From contig JACKDP010000006.1 of NCBI GenBank assembly GCA_020633435.1, forward strand, positions 503,989 through 567,988: a stretch of 64,000 bases of DNA, written 5' to 3'. Each line of letters starts with the position of its first letter. Positions within the stretch are counted from its first letter, which is position 1. This document shows, piece after piece, positions 45,262-53,301 of this stretch. The notes below the pieces were generated by a model. The model did no database searches, was not told the DNA's origin, and was given only the letters and a program-made list of their open reading frames with translations. Position numbers and translations under genes: made by a program. Source of the DNA: Myxococcales bacterium. Its GTDB lineage: Bacteria; Myxococcota_A; Bradymonadia; UBA7976; UBA1532.

Positions 45262-45296
45262 GCGCCCCGTCGATCCCTCTCGACTCCGGGGGCGCC

Positions 45297-46661
45297 ATGA
45301 GCACGTTCGACAGCCAGCGACAGTCTGATCAGGCGGCCGCCGCCCCCACCACCGAGGGGGCAGCCTTCGAGGATCCGCAGCACGACGCCGCCCGCGGCCA
45401 GGCCGCCGAGGTGGCCGCCACGGACATCAGCGGCATCGCCCGGCTCGTCCTCTCGCGGATGCTCCGCGTGGGCAGCCAGGGCGAGGACGTGGGCTGGCTG
45501 CAGCGCGGCCTGAACTTCCTGGGGGACGCCCTCACCCCCGACGGCATCTTCGGCCCGCTCACCCAGGGTGCCGTCCACCGCTTCCAGGACAAGGCCGGCC
45601 TCGAGCGCGACGGCGTGGTGGGGCCGCAGACCTGGAGCCACCTCGTCGCCGACACCACGGGGGCCGCGCCGCCTGCCCATGATCCCAAGGAGATGGACCC
45701 GCGGCTGGATCGCAACGACAAGGAGATCCTCACCCACGACGGCCGAAAAATCCTTGTCGATCAGGACAATACGAACAACCGCGACCAGCAGAAGCTGCCC
45801 TGGATGAAGGGCGGCGAGTGGGACCACGCCCACATCCTGAGCCTGTGGTCCCAGGTCGACACGGACGACGCGACCATCACCGACGCGGTGCGCTGCGCGG
45901 CCAACGCCGCCCTCGCCCCCCGCATCATCCAGGGGCCCGAGTCGGTCATCGCCTTCGCCACGGAGGTGCTGGCCAAGGCCGAGCAGCTCGCCCAGAAGCC
46001 CACGACGCCCGACGTCTACCGCGACCGCCTCTACAGCCTGCGGATGCCGGTGGTCATGGCCATCGCGTCGCTGCGCAGCAGCCACTTCTACCACAAGTTC
46101 GTCGAGCCGGTCGGGCCCATCCCCCCCGACCCGTTCCTGGGCATCGGCGGCGATCCGCTCTTCGCCGACCCGGCCAGCTACAGCGATCTGAACATCATCG
46201 CCGACGCCACCAAGCGCCTCGTGAGCGCCAACGACACCGGCTTCTCCAGCCCCGACGAGGCGGCGGCGATGCACTTCGTCGACACCGCGGAGGCGGGCCA
46301 CCGCGCCATCGGCGAGACCATCGAGTCCCGCGCCGAGATGGACGCCTTCGTCGACGCGCTGCTGCCCGGCGAGTCGTACATGATCCTCGTCGACACCAGC
46401 CGCGGCGACCCGGATCCGAGCCACCCGCACGCCAACGAGGAGTCGGATCACTTCATCACGGTGGGCCGCGAGCCCGACGAGAAGGGCGGCCTGCGCTACC
46501 TGTACGACCCCTACCCCCGCACCGGCAGCCAGATCATCTACCTGGACGCCGAGGATCGCGAGACGCGCTTCTGGCCGTACTTCGAGGTGGATCCGGCCGC
46601 CGCGGGGCGGACGGACGTCTTCAAGCGGACGCGCATCATCAGCGCGGCGACGGCCCGCTGA
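45297..46661 (+). CDS. Peptidoglycan-binding (PG_binding_1) protein with uncharacterised C-terminal domain
   Basis: 454 residues, no signal peptide. A disordered Gln/Ala-rich N-terminus is followed at about residues 56-117 by a PG_binding_1 domain ('VGSQGEDVGWLQRGLNFLG', 'PDGIFGPLTQGAVHRFQ', 'DGVVGPQTWSHL'). The C-terminal 330 residues are unrecognised; 'ESDHFITVGREPDEKGGLRYLYDPYPR' could be a peptidase- or effector-like region, with a His and an Asp in an order reminiscent of papain-fold enzymes, but I see no clear catalytic Cys. Absence of a signal with a wall-binding domain suggests export by a dedicated machine, or phage/contractile-device origin (inference). A TATGAT box lies 36 bases upstream. 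Confidence 0.75.
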   Translation: MSTFDSQRQSDQAAAAPTTEGAAFEDPQHDAARGQAAEVAATDISGIARLVLSRMLRVGSQGEDVGWLQRGLNFLGDALTPDGIFGPLTQGAVHRFQDKAGLERDGVVGPQTWSHLVADTTGAAPPAHDPKEMDPRLDRNDKEILTHDGRKILVDQDNTNNRDQQKLPWMKGGEWDHAHILSLWSQVDTDDATITDAVRCAANAALAPRIIQGPESVIAFATEVLAKAEQLAQKPTTPDVYRDRLYSLRMPVVMAIASLRSSHFYHKFVEPVGPIPPDPFLGIGGDPLFADPASYSDLNIIADATKRLVSANDTGFSSPDEAAAMHFVDTAEAGHRAIGETIESRAEMDAFVDALLPGESYMILVDTSRGDPDPSHPHANEESDHFITVGREPDEKGGLRYLYDPYPRTGSQIIYLDAEDRETRFWPYFEVDPAAAGRTDVFKRTRIISAATAR

Positions 46662-46694
46662 CGGGGCCGCCAGGCGGGCGTGCGTCGGGGCCGG

Positions 46695-47615
46695 TCAGTC
46701 GAGGCTGATCATCGCCTCGATGCGGGCCGTGCGCTCCTCGATGTCGCGGCGATCCAGGGCCAGCACGTGGTCCTGGCCGAAGCCCTCCACCGCGAAGCTG
46801 GCCATCACGACGCCGTTGATCACGGCGCGCTTGAGCGCGCCGAAGTCGCGCTGGCCCGACCGGGCCAGGTAGCCCATCAGGCCCGCCGCGAAGGTGTCGC
46901 CGGCCCCGGTGGGATCGACCACCCGGCGCAGCGGCACGGCGGGCGCGAAGAAGGTGCCCTCGGGGTGGAAGAGCATGGCCCCGTGGCTGCCCTTCTTGAT
47001 GACGAGCATCTCGGGGCCCATGGCCCGGATGGCGTCCACCGCGTCGTACAGGTTGTCCTGCTCCGACAGCATCCGCGCCTCGGTGGCGTTGATGATGAGC
47101 AGGTCGATGTGGGCCAGCACCTGCCGCAGCGCCCGCCGCTCCTGGGTGATCCAGAAGTTCATCGTGTCGGCGGCCACCAGGCGGGGCCGCTCGATCTGCT
47201 GGAGGACGCCCGCCTGCAGATCGGGGTGGATGTTGCCCAGGAAGACCCAGGGCGTCGCCTTGAACGCCGCGGGGATCTTCGGATCGAAGTCCTCGAAGAC
47301 GTTGAGCTGGGTCTCCAGCGTCTCGGCGTCGCCGAAGTCGGCGCCATACCGGCCGTGCCACCGGAAGGTGCGGCCCGGGACGCGCTCGAGGCCCGCCATG
47401 TCCACGCCGCGACCCGCCAGGATGTCGACGTGGGCCTGGGGGAAGTCCTCGCCCACCACCGCGACGAGGCGGACGGGGGCGAAGAGGCTGGCGGCCGCGC
47501 CGAAGTAGTTGGCCGAGCCCCCCACCACCTCCCGGTGGCTGCCCGCCGGCGTCTCGATGTCGTCCAGGGCCACGCTGCCCACCACCAGGATGGGGGCGCC
47601 GGGTTCGATGGTCAT
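46695..47615 (-). CDS. PfkB-family carbohydrate/nucleoside kinase
   Basis: 306-residue ribokinase-fold sugar or nucleoside kinase. 'ILVVGSVALDDIETP' opens the fold, with GGSANYFG (substrate Gly-Gly), 'FLGNIHPDLQ', 'DTMNFW', 'NATEARML', and the PfkB signature 2 DPTGAGDTFAAGLMGYLA containing the catalytic Asp. The ATG overlaps the stop of the mtnP gene by 4 bases. Kinases of this subgroup beside MTA phosphorylase may act on adenosine or methylthioribose-related sugars, but the substrate cannot be read from sequence. Confidence 0.9.
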   Translation of the reverse strand: MTIEPGAPILVVGSVALDDIETPAGSHREVVGGSANYFGAAASLFAPVRLVAVVGEDFPQAHVDILAGRGVDMAGLERVPGRTFRWHGRYGADFGDAETLETQLNVFEDFDPKIPAAFKATPWVFLGNIHPDLQAGVLQQIERPRLVAADTMNFWITQERRALRQVLAHIDLLIINATEARMLSEQDNLYDAVDAIRAMGPEMLVIKKGSHGAMLFHPEGTFFAPAVPLRRVVDPTGAGDTFAAGLMGYLARSGQRDFGALKRAVINGVVMASFAVEGFGQDHVLALDRRDIEERTARIEAMISLD

Positions 47616-48505
47616 GCCTGCTTCTCCGGCCAGAGGTAGCGACCCACGAGCAGCTCCACGCGCTGCCGCGCCGCCGCGGGGATGCGATCGGGGGCGGTCA
47701 TGACGCTCATGCCGCCCGCGAGGGCCTGGTGGGCGGGCCAGCGGACGTCGCCCAGGGCGCCGAGCCGCAGGCACGTCTCGCGGATGACGGCGCGGGCGGC
47801 CGACACGTTGGCCTTGATGACCGCCAGCACCGACTCCACGCTCACCTCGTCGTGGCCGGCGTACCAGCAGTCGTAGTCCGTCGAGAGCGCCAGCGTGGCG
47901 TAGGCCAGCTCGGCCTCGCGGGCCAGCCGCGCCTCGGGCAGGTTCGTCATGCCCACGACGCTGCAGCCCCACGACCGGAACAGGTTGCTCTCGGCGCGGG
48001 TCGAGAACGTGGGGCCCTCGATGCAGACGTAGGCCCCGCCGTCGTGCACGACCTTGCCGCTCACCTCGCGGGCCGCCCCCAGGAGCACCTGGCGCAGGCG
48101 CTCCTCCATGGGATCGCCGAACTGCACATGGCCCACCACGCCCTCCCCGAAGAAGGTGTTGGCGCGCTTGTACGTGCGGTCCACGAGCTGGTCGGGGCAG
48201 ACGAGGTGCCCGGGCTCGATGTCTTCGCGCAGGGAGCCCACCGCCGACACCGAGATGACGTGCTGGGCGCCCAGGCGCTTGAGGCCCCAGATGTTGGCCC
48301 GGTACGGGACCTCCGAGGGCAGGAGCCGGTGGCCGCGGCCGTGGCGAGGCACGAACACGCAGCGCACGTCGCCGAGCCGCCCGCTGATGAAGCTGTCGGA
48401 GGGATCGCCGAACGGCGTCTCCACCCGGACCTCCTCCACGTCGGTCAGGCCCTCGATGTCGTACAGCCCGGAGCCACCGATGACCCCGACCACCACCTCT
48501 GCCAT
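47612..48505 (-). CDS. mtnP: S-methyl-5'-thioadenosine phosphorylase
   Basis: 297 residues; cleaves methylthioadenosine with phosphate to adenine and 5-methylthioribose-1-phosphate in methionine salvage. Family marks: GVIGGSGLYDIEGL at the N-terminus, 'RHGRGHRLLPSEVPYRANIWGLK', 'IEGPTFSTRAES' and 'GMTNLPEARLAREAELAYATLALSTDYDCW', the last typical of MTAP rather than purine nucleoside phosphorylase. GGAGG precedes the ATG at a good distance. Situated 20 bases downstream of rlmN and coupled to the PfkB kinase. Confidence 0.94.
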   Translation of the reverse strand: MAEVVVGVIGGSGLYDIEGLTDVEEVRVETPFGDPSDSFISGRLGDVRCVFVPRHGRGHRLLPSEVPYRANIWGLKRLGAQHVISVSAVGSLREDIEPGHLVCPDQLVDRTYKRANTFFGEGVVGHVQFGDPMEERLRQVLLGAAREVSGKVVHDGGAYVCIEGPTFSTRAESNLFRSWGCSVVGMTNLPEARLAREAELAYATLALSTDYDCWYAGHDEVSVESVLAVIKANVSAARAVIRETCLRLGALGDVRWPAHQALAGGMSVMTAPDRIPAAARQRVELLVGRYLWPEKQA

Positions 48506-48525
48506 GGCGTCCTCCTGGTTCTTTG

Positions 48526-49584
48526 TCAGGCCGCGTCGGGCCGCTCGCCGAGCTGTCCGCAGGCGGCGTCGATGTCGATGCCCTTGGTCCCGCGGACGGT
48601 GACGGTGTAGCCCCGTCGGTCGAGGTGCTGGTGGAACGCCCGCACCCGATCGTCGGCCGGGCGGGCGAAGCCGGGCCCCTGGAAGGGGTTCCAGGGGATG
48701 AGGTTGATGCGCACCGACAGCCCGCGCAGCAGATCGCCGAGCCGCTGGGCGTCGGCGTCCGTGTCGTTCACCCCGCCGAGCAGCACGTACTCCACCGTCA
48801 GCTTGCGCCGCGGCGGCAGCGGGTACCGCCGCAGGGCCGCGATGAGCTCGGCGATGGGATAGCGCTTGTTGATCGGCATGATGCGCTCACGGACCTCATC
48901 GGTCGTGGCGTTCAGGCTGATGGCCAGGTTCACCGGGGCGACCTGGCCGAGCGCGTCGATCTGGGGGACGAGGCCGCTGGTGCTGATGGTGATGCGGCGG
49001 GGGCTGTAGCCCGGGCCGTCCGGATCCGTCAGCGGGCCCAGGCTCGCCACCACGTGATCGAAGTTGTGCAGGGGCTCGCCCATGCCCATGAAGACGAGGT
49101 GGTCGACCACCGCCCCCTCGGGCACGGCGCCCCGCGCCACGAGCACCTGATCGACGATCTCGCCCGCCGTGAGGTGGCGCGAGAGGCCCAGGGTGCCCGT
49201 GAAGCAGAACTTGCAGTCCAGGGCGCAGCCGAGCTGGCTCGACAGGCACTGGGTGAAGCGGCCCTCGCCCATGGGGATGAGGACCGACTCCACGGCCCCG
49301 CCATCCTGCAGGCGGATGACGAGCTTGCGGGTGCCATCCACGCTGACGGCGACCCGCTCCAGCGTCACGCGGCCGATGGTCCAGCCATCATCCGCGAGCG
49401 TCTGGCGCAGGGCCTTCGGCAGGTCGGTCATCGCGTCGAAGTCGCGAATGCCCTTCTGAAACACCCACTTGAAGATCTGATCCGCCCGGTACCGGGGGAG
49501 GCCGAGGGCCGTGACCCGCTCGCGAAGGGCCGCACGCGACAGATCGGTGAGGCTCTTCTCGGGGACGGTGGGGCGGATCGACAT
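48526..49584 (-). CDS. rlmN: 23S rRNA (adenine-2503-C2)-methyltransferase RlmN
   Basis: 352-residue radical-SAM enzyme methylating A2503 of 23S rRNA (and A37 of some tRNAs). The 4Fe-4S site is the family-specific CX3CX2C in GCALDCKFCFTG. The substrate-adduct Cys lies in 'TQCLSSQLGC', the GEPL-type segment is FMGMGEPLHNFD, and the second catalytic Cys is near the C-terminus in 'GIDIDAACGQL'. The N-terminal helical domain 'LPRYRADQIFKWVFQKGI' is intact and the length normal. It starts 5 bases after the ndk stop. Confidence 0.95.
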   Translation of the reverse strand: MSIRPTVPEKSLTDLSRAALRERVTALGLPRYRADQIFKWVFQKGIRDFDAMTDLPKALRQTLADDGWTIGRVTLERVAVSVDGTRKLVIRLQDGGAVESVLIPMGEGRFTQCLSSQLGCALDCKFCFTGTLGLSRHLTAGEIVDQVLVARGAVPEGAVVDHLVFMGMGEPLHNFDHVVASLGPLTDPDGPGYSPRRITISTSGLVPQIDALGQVAPVNLAISLNATTDEVRERIMPINKRYPIAELIAALRRYPLPPRRKLTVEYVLLGGVNDTDADAQRLGDLLRGLSVRINLIPWNPFQGPGFARPADDRVRAFHQHLDRRGYTVTVRGTKGIDIDAACGQLGERPDAA

Positions 49585-49589
49585 GCTGC

Positions 49590-50018
49590 TCAGCCGCGGC
49601 TGGAGAGCTCGGTGGTCCGGAAGAAGTAGGCGATCTCCACCGCCGCCGTGTCGGGGCCATCGCTGCCGTGCACGGTGTTCGCGTCGATGCTGTCGGCGAA
49701 GTCGGCGCGGATGGTGCCCTTGTCGGCCTTCTTGGGGTCGGTGGCGCCCATGAGGTCGCGGTTGCGCTGGATGGCGCTCTCGCCCTCGAGGACGCTGATG
49801 ACGACCGGGCCGCTGGTCATGAAGCTGACGAGGTCGTTGAAGAAGCCCCGCTCCTTGTGGACCGCGTAGAAGCCCTCGGCCTCGGCGCGGGACAGCTGCT
49901 GCATGCGCACGGCGGCGATGCGGAGGCCGGCGGCCTCGAAGCGGCCGAGGATCTGACCGACGACGTTCTTGGCGACGCCGTCCGGCTTGATGATGCTGAG
50001 GGTGCGCTCGATGGCCAT
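49590..50018 (-). CDS. ndk: Nucleoside diphosphate kinase
   Basis: 142 residues, the usual size, transferring phosphate from ATP to other NDPs through a phospho-histidine. 'ERTLSIIKPDGVAKN' and the active-site NTVHGSDGP (catalytic His) are textbook, along with 'GATDPKKADKGTIRADF'. ATG 50018 is chosen over longer in-frame starts because of GGGAGA upstream and the conserved family start. It is the first gene of the ndk-rlmN-mtnP-pfkB run and has a good promoter upstream. Confidence 0.96.
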   Translation of the reverse strand: MAIERTLSIIKPDGVAKNVVGQILGRFEAAGLRIAAVRMQQLSRAEAEGFYAVHKERGFFNDLVSFMTSGPVVISVLEGESAIQRNRDLMGATDPKKADKGTIRADFADSIDANTVHGSDGPDTAAVEIAYFFRTTELSSRG

Positions 50019-50086
50019 GTGCGGAATCTCCCGTTCCTGACAGTGCGCGTGCGTGATGATGTCGCGTGCGCGATCAAAGGCGCGCA

Positions 50087-50115
50087 AGTATGCACAGCGG
50101 GGTCGTTTCGGACAA
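50087..50115 (-). promoter_or_regulatory. Promoter of the ndk operon
   Basis: On the minus strand TTGTCC (50115-50110) and CATACT (50092-50087) are separated by exactly 17 bases. Each matches the sigma70-type -35 and -10 consensus in four of six positions. They lie about 70 bases before the ndk ATG in an otherwise GC-rich gap. Confidence 0.5.
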
Positions 50116-50129
50116 GCCAGAATGCGCGC

Positions 50130-51545
50130 TCAGGTCGGCGGGGTGAGCGCCTCCGCCAGGGCCGTCACCTGCCCGGCGTCCCACCCCAGCCAGCGCGCCG
50201 TGGTGGCCGCGAGCGCCTGGTAAGCGGGCAGGAAGAGCGGGGCGTGGCGGTGCAGGGCCGCGACGTGGGCCGCGACGGCCCCGAGGTCGGCGCGGGCCAG
50301 CGGGCCGGTGAGCGCCTCCGGGGCCGGCAGCTCCTGGAGACGGCCGATGGTGCCCCGGAGCAGCGGCACCAGCAGCGCCCGGGCCTGGGCCTCGTCGATG
50401 CCGAGAGCAGCCAGCAGCGCGACGCCGCCGCCCGTGAGAGTGGCCACGAAGTTGGCCGAGATGACGGCCGCCGCGTGCCAGGCCGCCTTCTCGCCGGCGG
50501 GGATCTGGATGGCCTGGCCGCCGAAGGCGCGCACCAGCGCCACGGCCGCCTCGCGGGCGGCGTCGTCGCCCTCGATGCCGCAGAACGCCCCGCGCAGGGC
50601 GCCCGGATCGTCGCCGAGGGCCTGGAGCGGGTGCAGGCTGCCGAGGGCCACCCCCGCCAGCGGGGCGAGGGCCGCGTGGTCCAGCCGCCCCGCGCAGTGC
50701 AGGGCCACCGCCGGCCGCTGCGGGTGCGCCGCGAGCCGCGTCGCCAGGGGCGTGATGGCCGGATCGGAGACCGCGAGGATCCAGACGTCCGCCGACAAAT
50801 CCGCAGGGAGATCACCGACTTGTGTCGCGTCGGGCCGCTCGCTGCGGTTCCAGACGCCGCGCACCTCCACGCCCCCCGCCTGGAGCGCGGCCGCGAGCAC
50901 CCGGCCCGTCCGGCCAGCGCCGAAGATCCACACGGACGGCCCCGCCGCGACGGGCTCGCGGTACAGGTCGCGGGCCCAGGGCCAGCACACCTCGGGCAGC
51001 CACCGCGTGGCCTCCTCGTCTCCGCCCCCGCGCAGCGCCGCCCGCAGGCGCGTGGACGAGACCGCCGGCAGCGTCGGCCCGGGCGTGCACCAGGGCTCCC
51101 GCGCGCAGCGGGCCAGCGTCGCCTCATGGCCCGGCCGCCCGAGCGCGATGACGGGCCAGCGCGCGACCAGGTCGTCGAAGCGGTACCAGCGATCGGCCTC
51201 GCTCAGGTTGTCGGCGCCGAGCACCAGCCGGAAGGCGTGGTCCGGGTGGCGCGCCTGTAGCGCCGACAGCGTGTCGAAGGTGCGCCCGGTGCCGGGCAGC
51301 TCCGTCTCGATGGTGCAAATGCGGATGCGCGGGCTGCCGAGGGCGTCGAGCACGGCTTGCAGCATGGCCAGCCGCGCCTCGAAGGGCGACATGCGCTTGC
51401 CGAAGACATGGGACGCCGCCGGCAGCACCCAGATCTCGTCGACGTCGGCGAGCTGCAGCAGCCAGGTGAGGGTGAAGACATGGGCGAGGTGGGGGGGATC
51501 GAAGGCCCCGCCGTACAGGGCCACCCGCGGCGCGATCTGCGTCAC
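50130..51545 (-). CDS. Fusion: nicotinate-nucleotide adenylyltransferase (NadD-like) plus DUF2520 Rossmann protein
   Basis: 471 residues in one frame. Residues 1 to about 200 are a nucleotidylyltransferase of the NadD type: GGAFDPPHLAH at 12-22 (family GGxFDPxHxGH) and the C-terminal SSTRLR at 163-168 (family ISSTxIR). Residues about 203-471 begin a second Rossmann fold (VWIFGAGRTGRVL at 205-217) and continue as a DUF2520-type protein: 'NRSERPDATQVGDLPADLSADVWILAVSD', 'HCAGRL' and 'SLHPLQALGDDPGALRGAFCGIEGD'. GTG 51545 overlaps the upstream stop (GTGA). No stop or frame break separates the halves, so a genuine two-domain protein is likely. Confidence 0.85.
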   Translation of the reverse strand: MTQIAPRVALYGGAFDPPHLAHVFTLTWLLQLADVDEIWVLPAASHVFGKRMSPFEARLAMLQAVLDALGSPRIRICTIETELPGTGRTFDTLSALQARHPDHAFRLVLGADNLSEADRWYRFDDLVARWPVIALGRPGHEATLARCAREPWCTPGPTLPAVSSTRLRAALRGGGDEEATRWLPEVCWPWARDLYREPVAAGPSVWIFGAGRTGRVLAAALQAGGVEVRGVWNRSERPDATQVGDLPADLSADVWILAVSDPAITPLATRLAAHPQRPAVALHCAGRLDHAALAPLAGVALGSLHPLQALGDDPGALRGAFCGIEGDDAAREAAVALVRAFGGQAIQIPAGEKAAWHAAAVISANFVATLTGGGVALLAALGIDEAQARALLVPLLRGTIGRLQELPAPEALTGPLARADLGAVAAHVAALHRHAPLFLPAYQALAATTARWLGWDAGQVTALAEALTPPT

Positions 51546-52129
51546 GCCGGCCCCACCTCCAGCAGCTCCGCCTTGCCCAGGCGCGAGCCGTCGGGGCCGA
51601 TGAACTGGCCCTGCAGGTGGCCATCCTGCACGCCGACGAGCAGGCAGGCCGGCGGCTCGCCGTCGACGGACGCCGCCCGGAGCTGGCCCGGGGCGACCCG
51701 GACGGGGGCCTCGTCCCGCGCGACGGCGCGCCGCTCGATGGCCGTGAGCACCACGGCCGAGAGGTTGGCGGGGTTCACGCTGGTGACGCCCACGCCGATG
51801 CGGTGGCCACCGAGGGCGTAGACCTGGCCCCCGCCGCGGCAGGCCGTGACCGTCGCCCGCAAGCGCCGCGTGCGGGCGACCTCCTCCGTCGCGGGCTCGG
51901 GGCTCCCCGAGAGCACCGACGCGAGCACGTAGTCGGCGAAGCCGGGATCGTCGGGCTCGGCCACGCCGGGGAAGCGCAGATCCCGCGACCGCAGGATGGC
52001 CTCCGTGTCGTCGGCGGCGGTGTCGAGCACGACCACGCGGTCGACCCGGTAGCGCTCCACCAGCGTCAGCAGCGCGCGCTCCAGCAGGGTCAGGTTGCCG
52101 TGGCTGTGGGCGACGAAGGCGAGCGTCAT
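51542..52129 (-). CDS. Degenerate calcineurin-like phosphoesterase homologue
   Basis: 195 residues, cytosolic. The opening 'MTLAFVAHSHGNLTLLERALLTLVERYRVDRVVVLDTAADD' resembles the metallophosphatase start (DxHG-N...GD), as in the YfcE/PrpE type. The first metal-binding Asp is replaced (AHSHGN) and the GD pair is altered to LDTAADD, so the di-metal site is doubtful. The rest shows beta-strands with 'YALGGHRIGVGVTSVNPANLSAVVL'. The start ATG overlaps the namZ stop by 4 bases and the stop overlaps the NadD fusion by 4 bases, so the gene is under tight co-expression. Confidence 0.6.
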   Translation of the reverse strand: MTLAFVAHSHGNLTLLERALLTLVERYRVDRVVVLDTAADDTEAILRSRDLRFPGVAEPDDPGFADYVLASVLSGSPEPATEEVARTRRLRATVTACRGGGQVYALGGHRIGVGVTSVNPANLSAVVLTAIERRAVARDEAPVRVAPGQLRAASVDGEPPACLLVGVQDGHLQGQFIGPDGSRLGKAELLEVGPA

Positions 52130-53301
52130 GCGTACTCCGGCAGGCAGCGTCGAGCGGCGCGGAACGCCTCGCCCTCAGCTTGCCACTCGCGCCACAGCGC
52201 GTCCACGTCCCCGCCACCATCGATGACCCGGCGCGCCTCGGCCCCGCCGAAGAGCAGGTCGATGGCCAGCCGGTCCCCCACGAACTCGTAGACCTCCGTC
52301 CGCCAGGCGAGGCCGGCGCCGAAGAGGCCGCGCACCGCCGCGAGCAGGTGCAGCCCCGCCCGCAGCGGCTGGAACGCCAGGCGATCGGTCACGTGCAGGG
52401 CCACGCCGCCGATGCTCTGCCCGCCGAACTTGTGGAACGTCGGCCGGAAGTACACGGGACGAAAGGCGATCCCGGGCAGGCCGCGGTCGTTGAGGGCGTC
52501 GGCGAGGCGGAACGGATCGATGAAGTCGGCGCCGATGAGCTCGAAGGGCCGCGTCGTCCCCCGCCCCTCGCTGAGGTTCGTGCCCTCGATCAGGCACATG
52601 CCCGGGTAGACCAGGGCGGTGTCGAGGGTCGGCATGTTGGGCGACGGCTGCACCCAGGGCAGGCCCGTCTCGTCGTGCCACATCGCCCGCCGCCAGCCAG
52701 CGACCGGCAGGACGTCCACCTCGAAGCCCTCGATGGCCCCGATGTGCCGGACGACCTCGGCGATGGTCAGGCCGTGGCGGGTCGGCAGGGGCCACAGCCC
52801 CACGAAGCTCTTAAAGCCGGGCTGGACGAGCCCGCCCTCCACCTGCACGCCCCCGATGGGGTTGGGGCGATCGAGGAGCAGCGTCCGCACCCCGACCCGC
52901 GCCGCCGCCCGGGCCGCGAGCGCGGCCGTGTAGACGTAGGTGTAGTAGCGCGAGCCGATGTCCTGCAGATCCACGACCAGCACGTCCAGGCCCGCCAGGT
53001 CGTCCGCGCGCGGCGCCAGGCTGGCCTCGTCGGCCCCGTAGAGCGACGAGACCGGCGCGCCGGTCACCGGCTCGCGCTGCTCGCCCACCGCGATCATGTC
53101 CTGGGCGTCGGCCCAGATGCCGTGCTCGGGGCCGAAGCAGCGCACCACGTTCACCCCGGCGTCGCGGAAGATGCGCGTGATGTGGCGCAGGTCGGAGGCC
53201 ACGCTGGCGGCGTGGCAGAGCAGGCCCACCCGCAGGCCAGCCAGCGCGGCGCAGCCGTCAGCCGCCAGGCGATCGAGGCCGATCTGGACGCGCTCAGCCA
53301 T
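52126..53301 (-). CDS. DUF1343 / NamZ-like exo-N-acetylmuramidase
   Basis: 391 residues of the DUF1343 family, which includes NamZ, an exo-beta-N-acetylmuramidase that releases MurNAc from peptidoglycan fragments. Family segments are clear: 'FGPEHGIWADAQDMIAVG', 'VVDLQDIGSRYYTYVYT', 'LLDRPNPIGG', 'HGLTIAEVVR', 'PSPNMPTLDTALVYPGMCLIEGTNLSEGRGTTRPFELIGADFID' (quoted here only as order of motifs) and 'YFRPTFHKFGGQ'. No signal peptide is seen, so it may act on imported muropeptides. Its 3' end overlaps the phosphoesterase-like gene by 4 bases and its start overlaps the sensor gene by 8. Confidence 0.88.
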   Translation of the reverse strand: MAERVQIGLDRLAADGCAALAGLRVGLLCHAASVASDLRHITRIFRDAGVNVVRCFGPEHGIWADAQDMIAVGEQREPVTGAPVSSLYGADEASLAPRADDLAGLDVLVVDLQDIGSRYYTYVYTAALAARAAARVGVRTLLLDRPNPIGGVQVEGGLVQPGFKSFVGLWPLPTRHGLTIAEVVRHIGAIEGFEVDVLPVAGWRRAMWHDETGLPWVQPSPNMPTLDTALVYPGMCLIEGTNLSEGRGTTRPFELIGADFIDPFRLADALNDRGLPGIAFRPVYFRPTFHKFGGQSIGGVALHVTDRLAFQPLRAGLHLLAAVRGLFGAGLAWRTEVYEFVGDRLAIDLLFGGAEARRVIDGGGDVDALWREWQAEGEAFRAARRCLPEYA

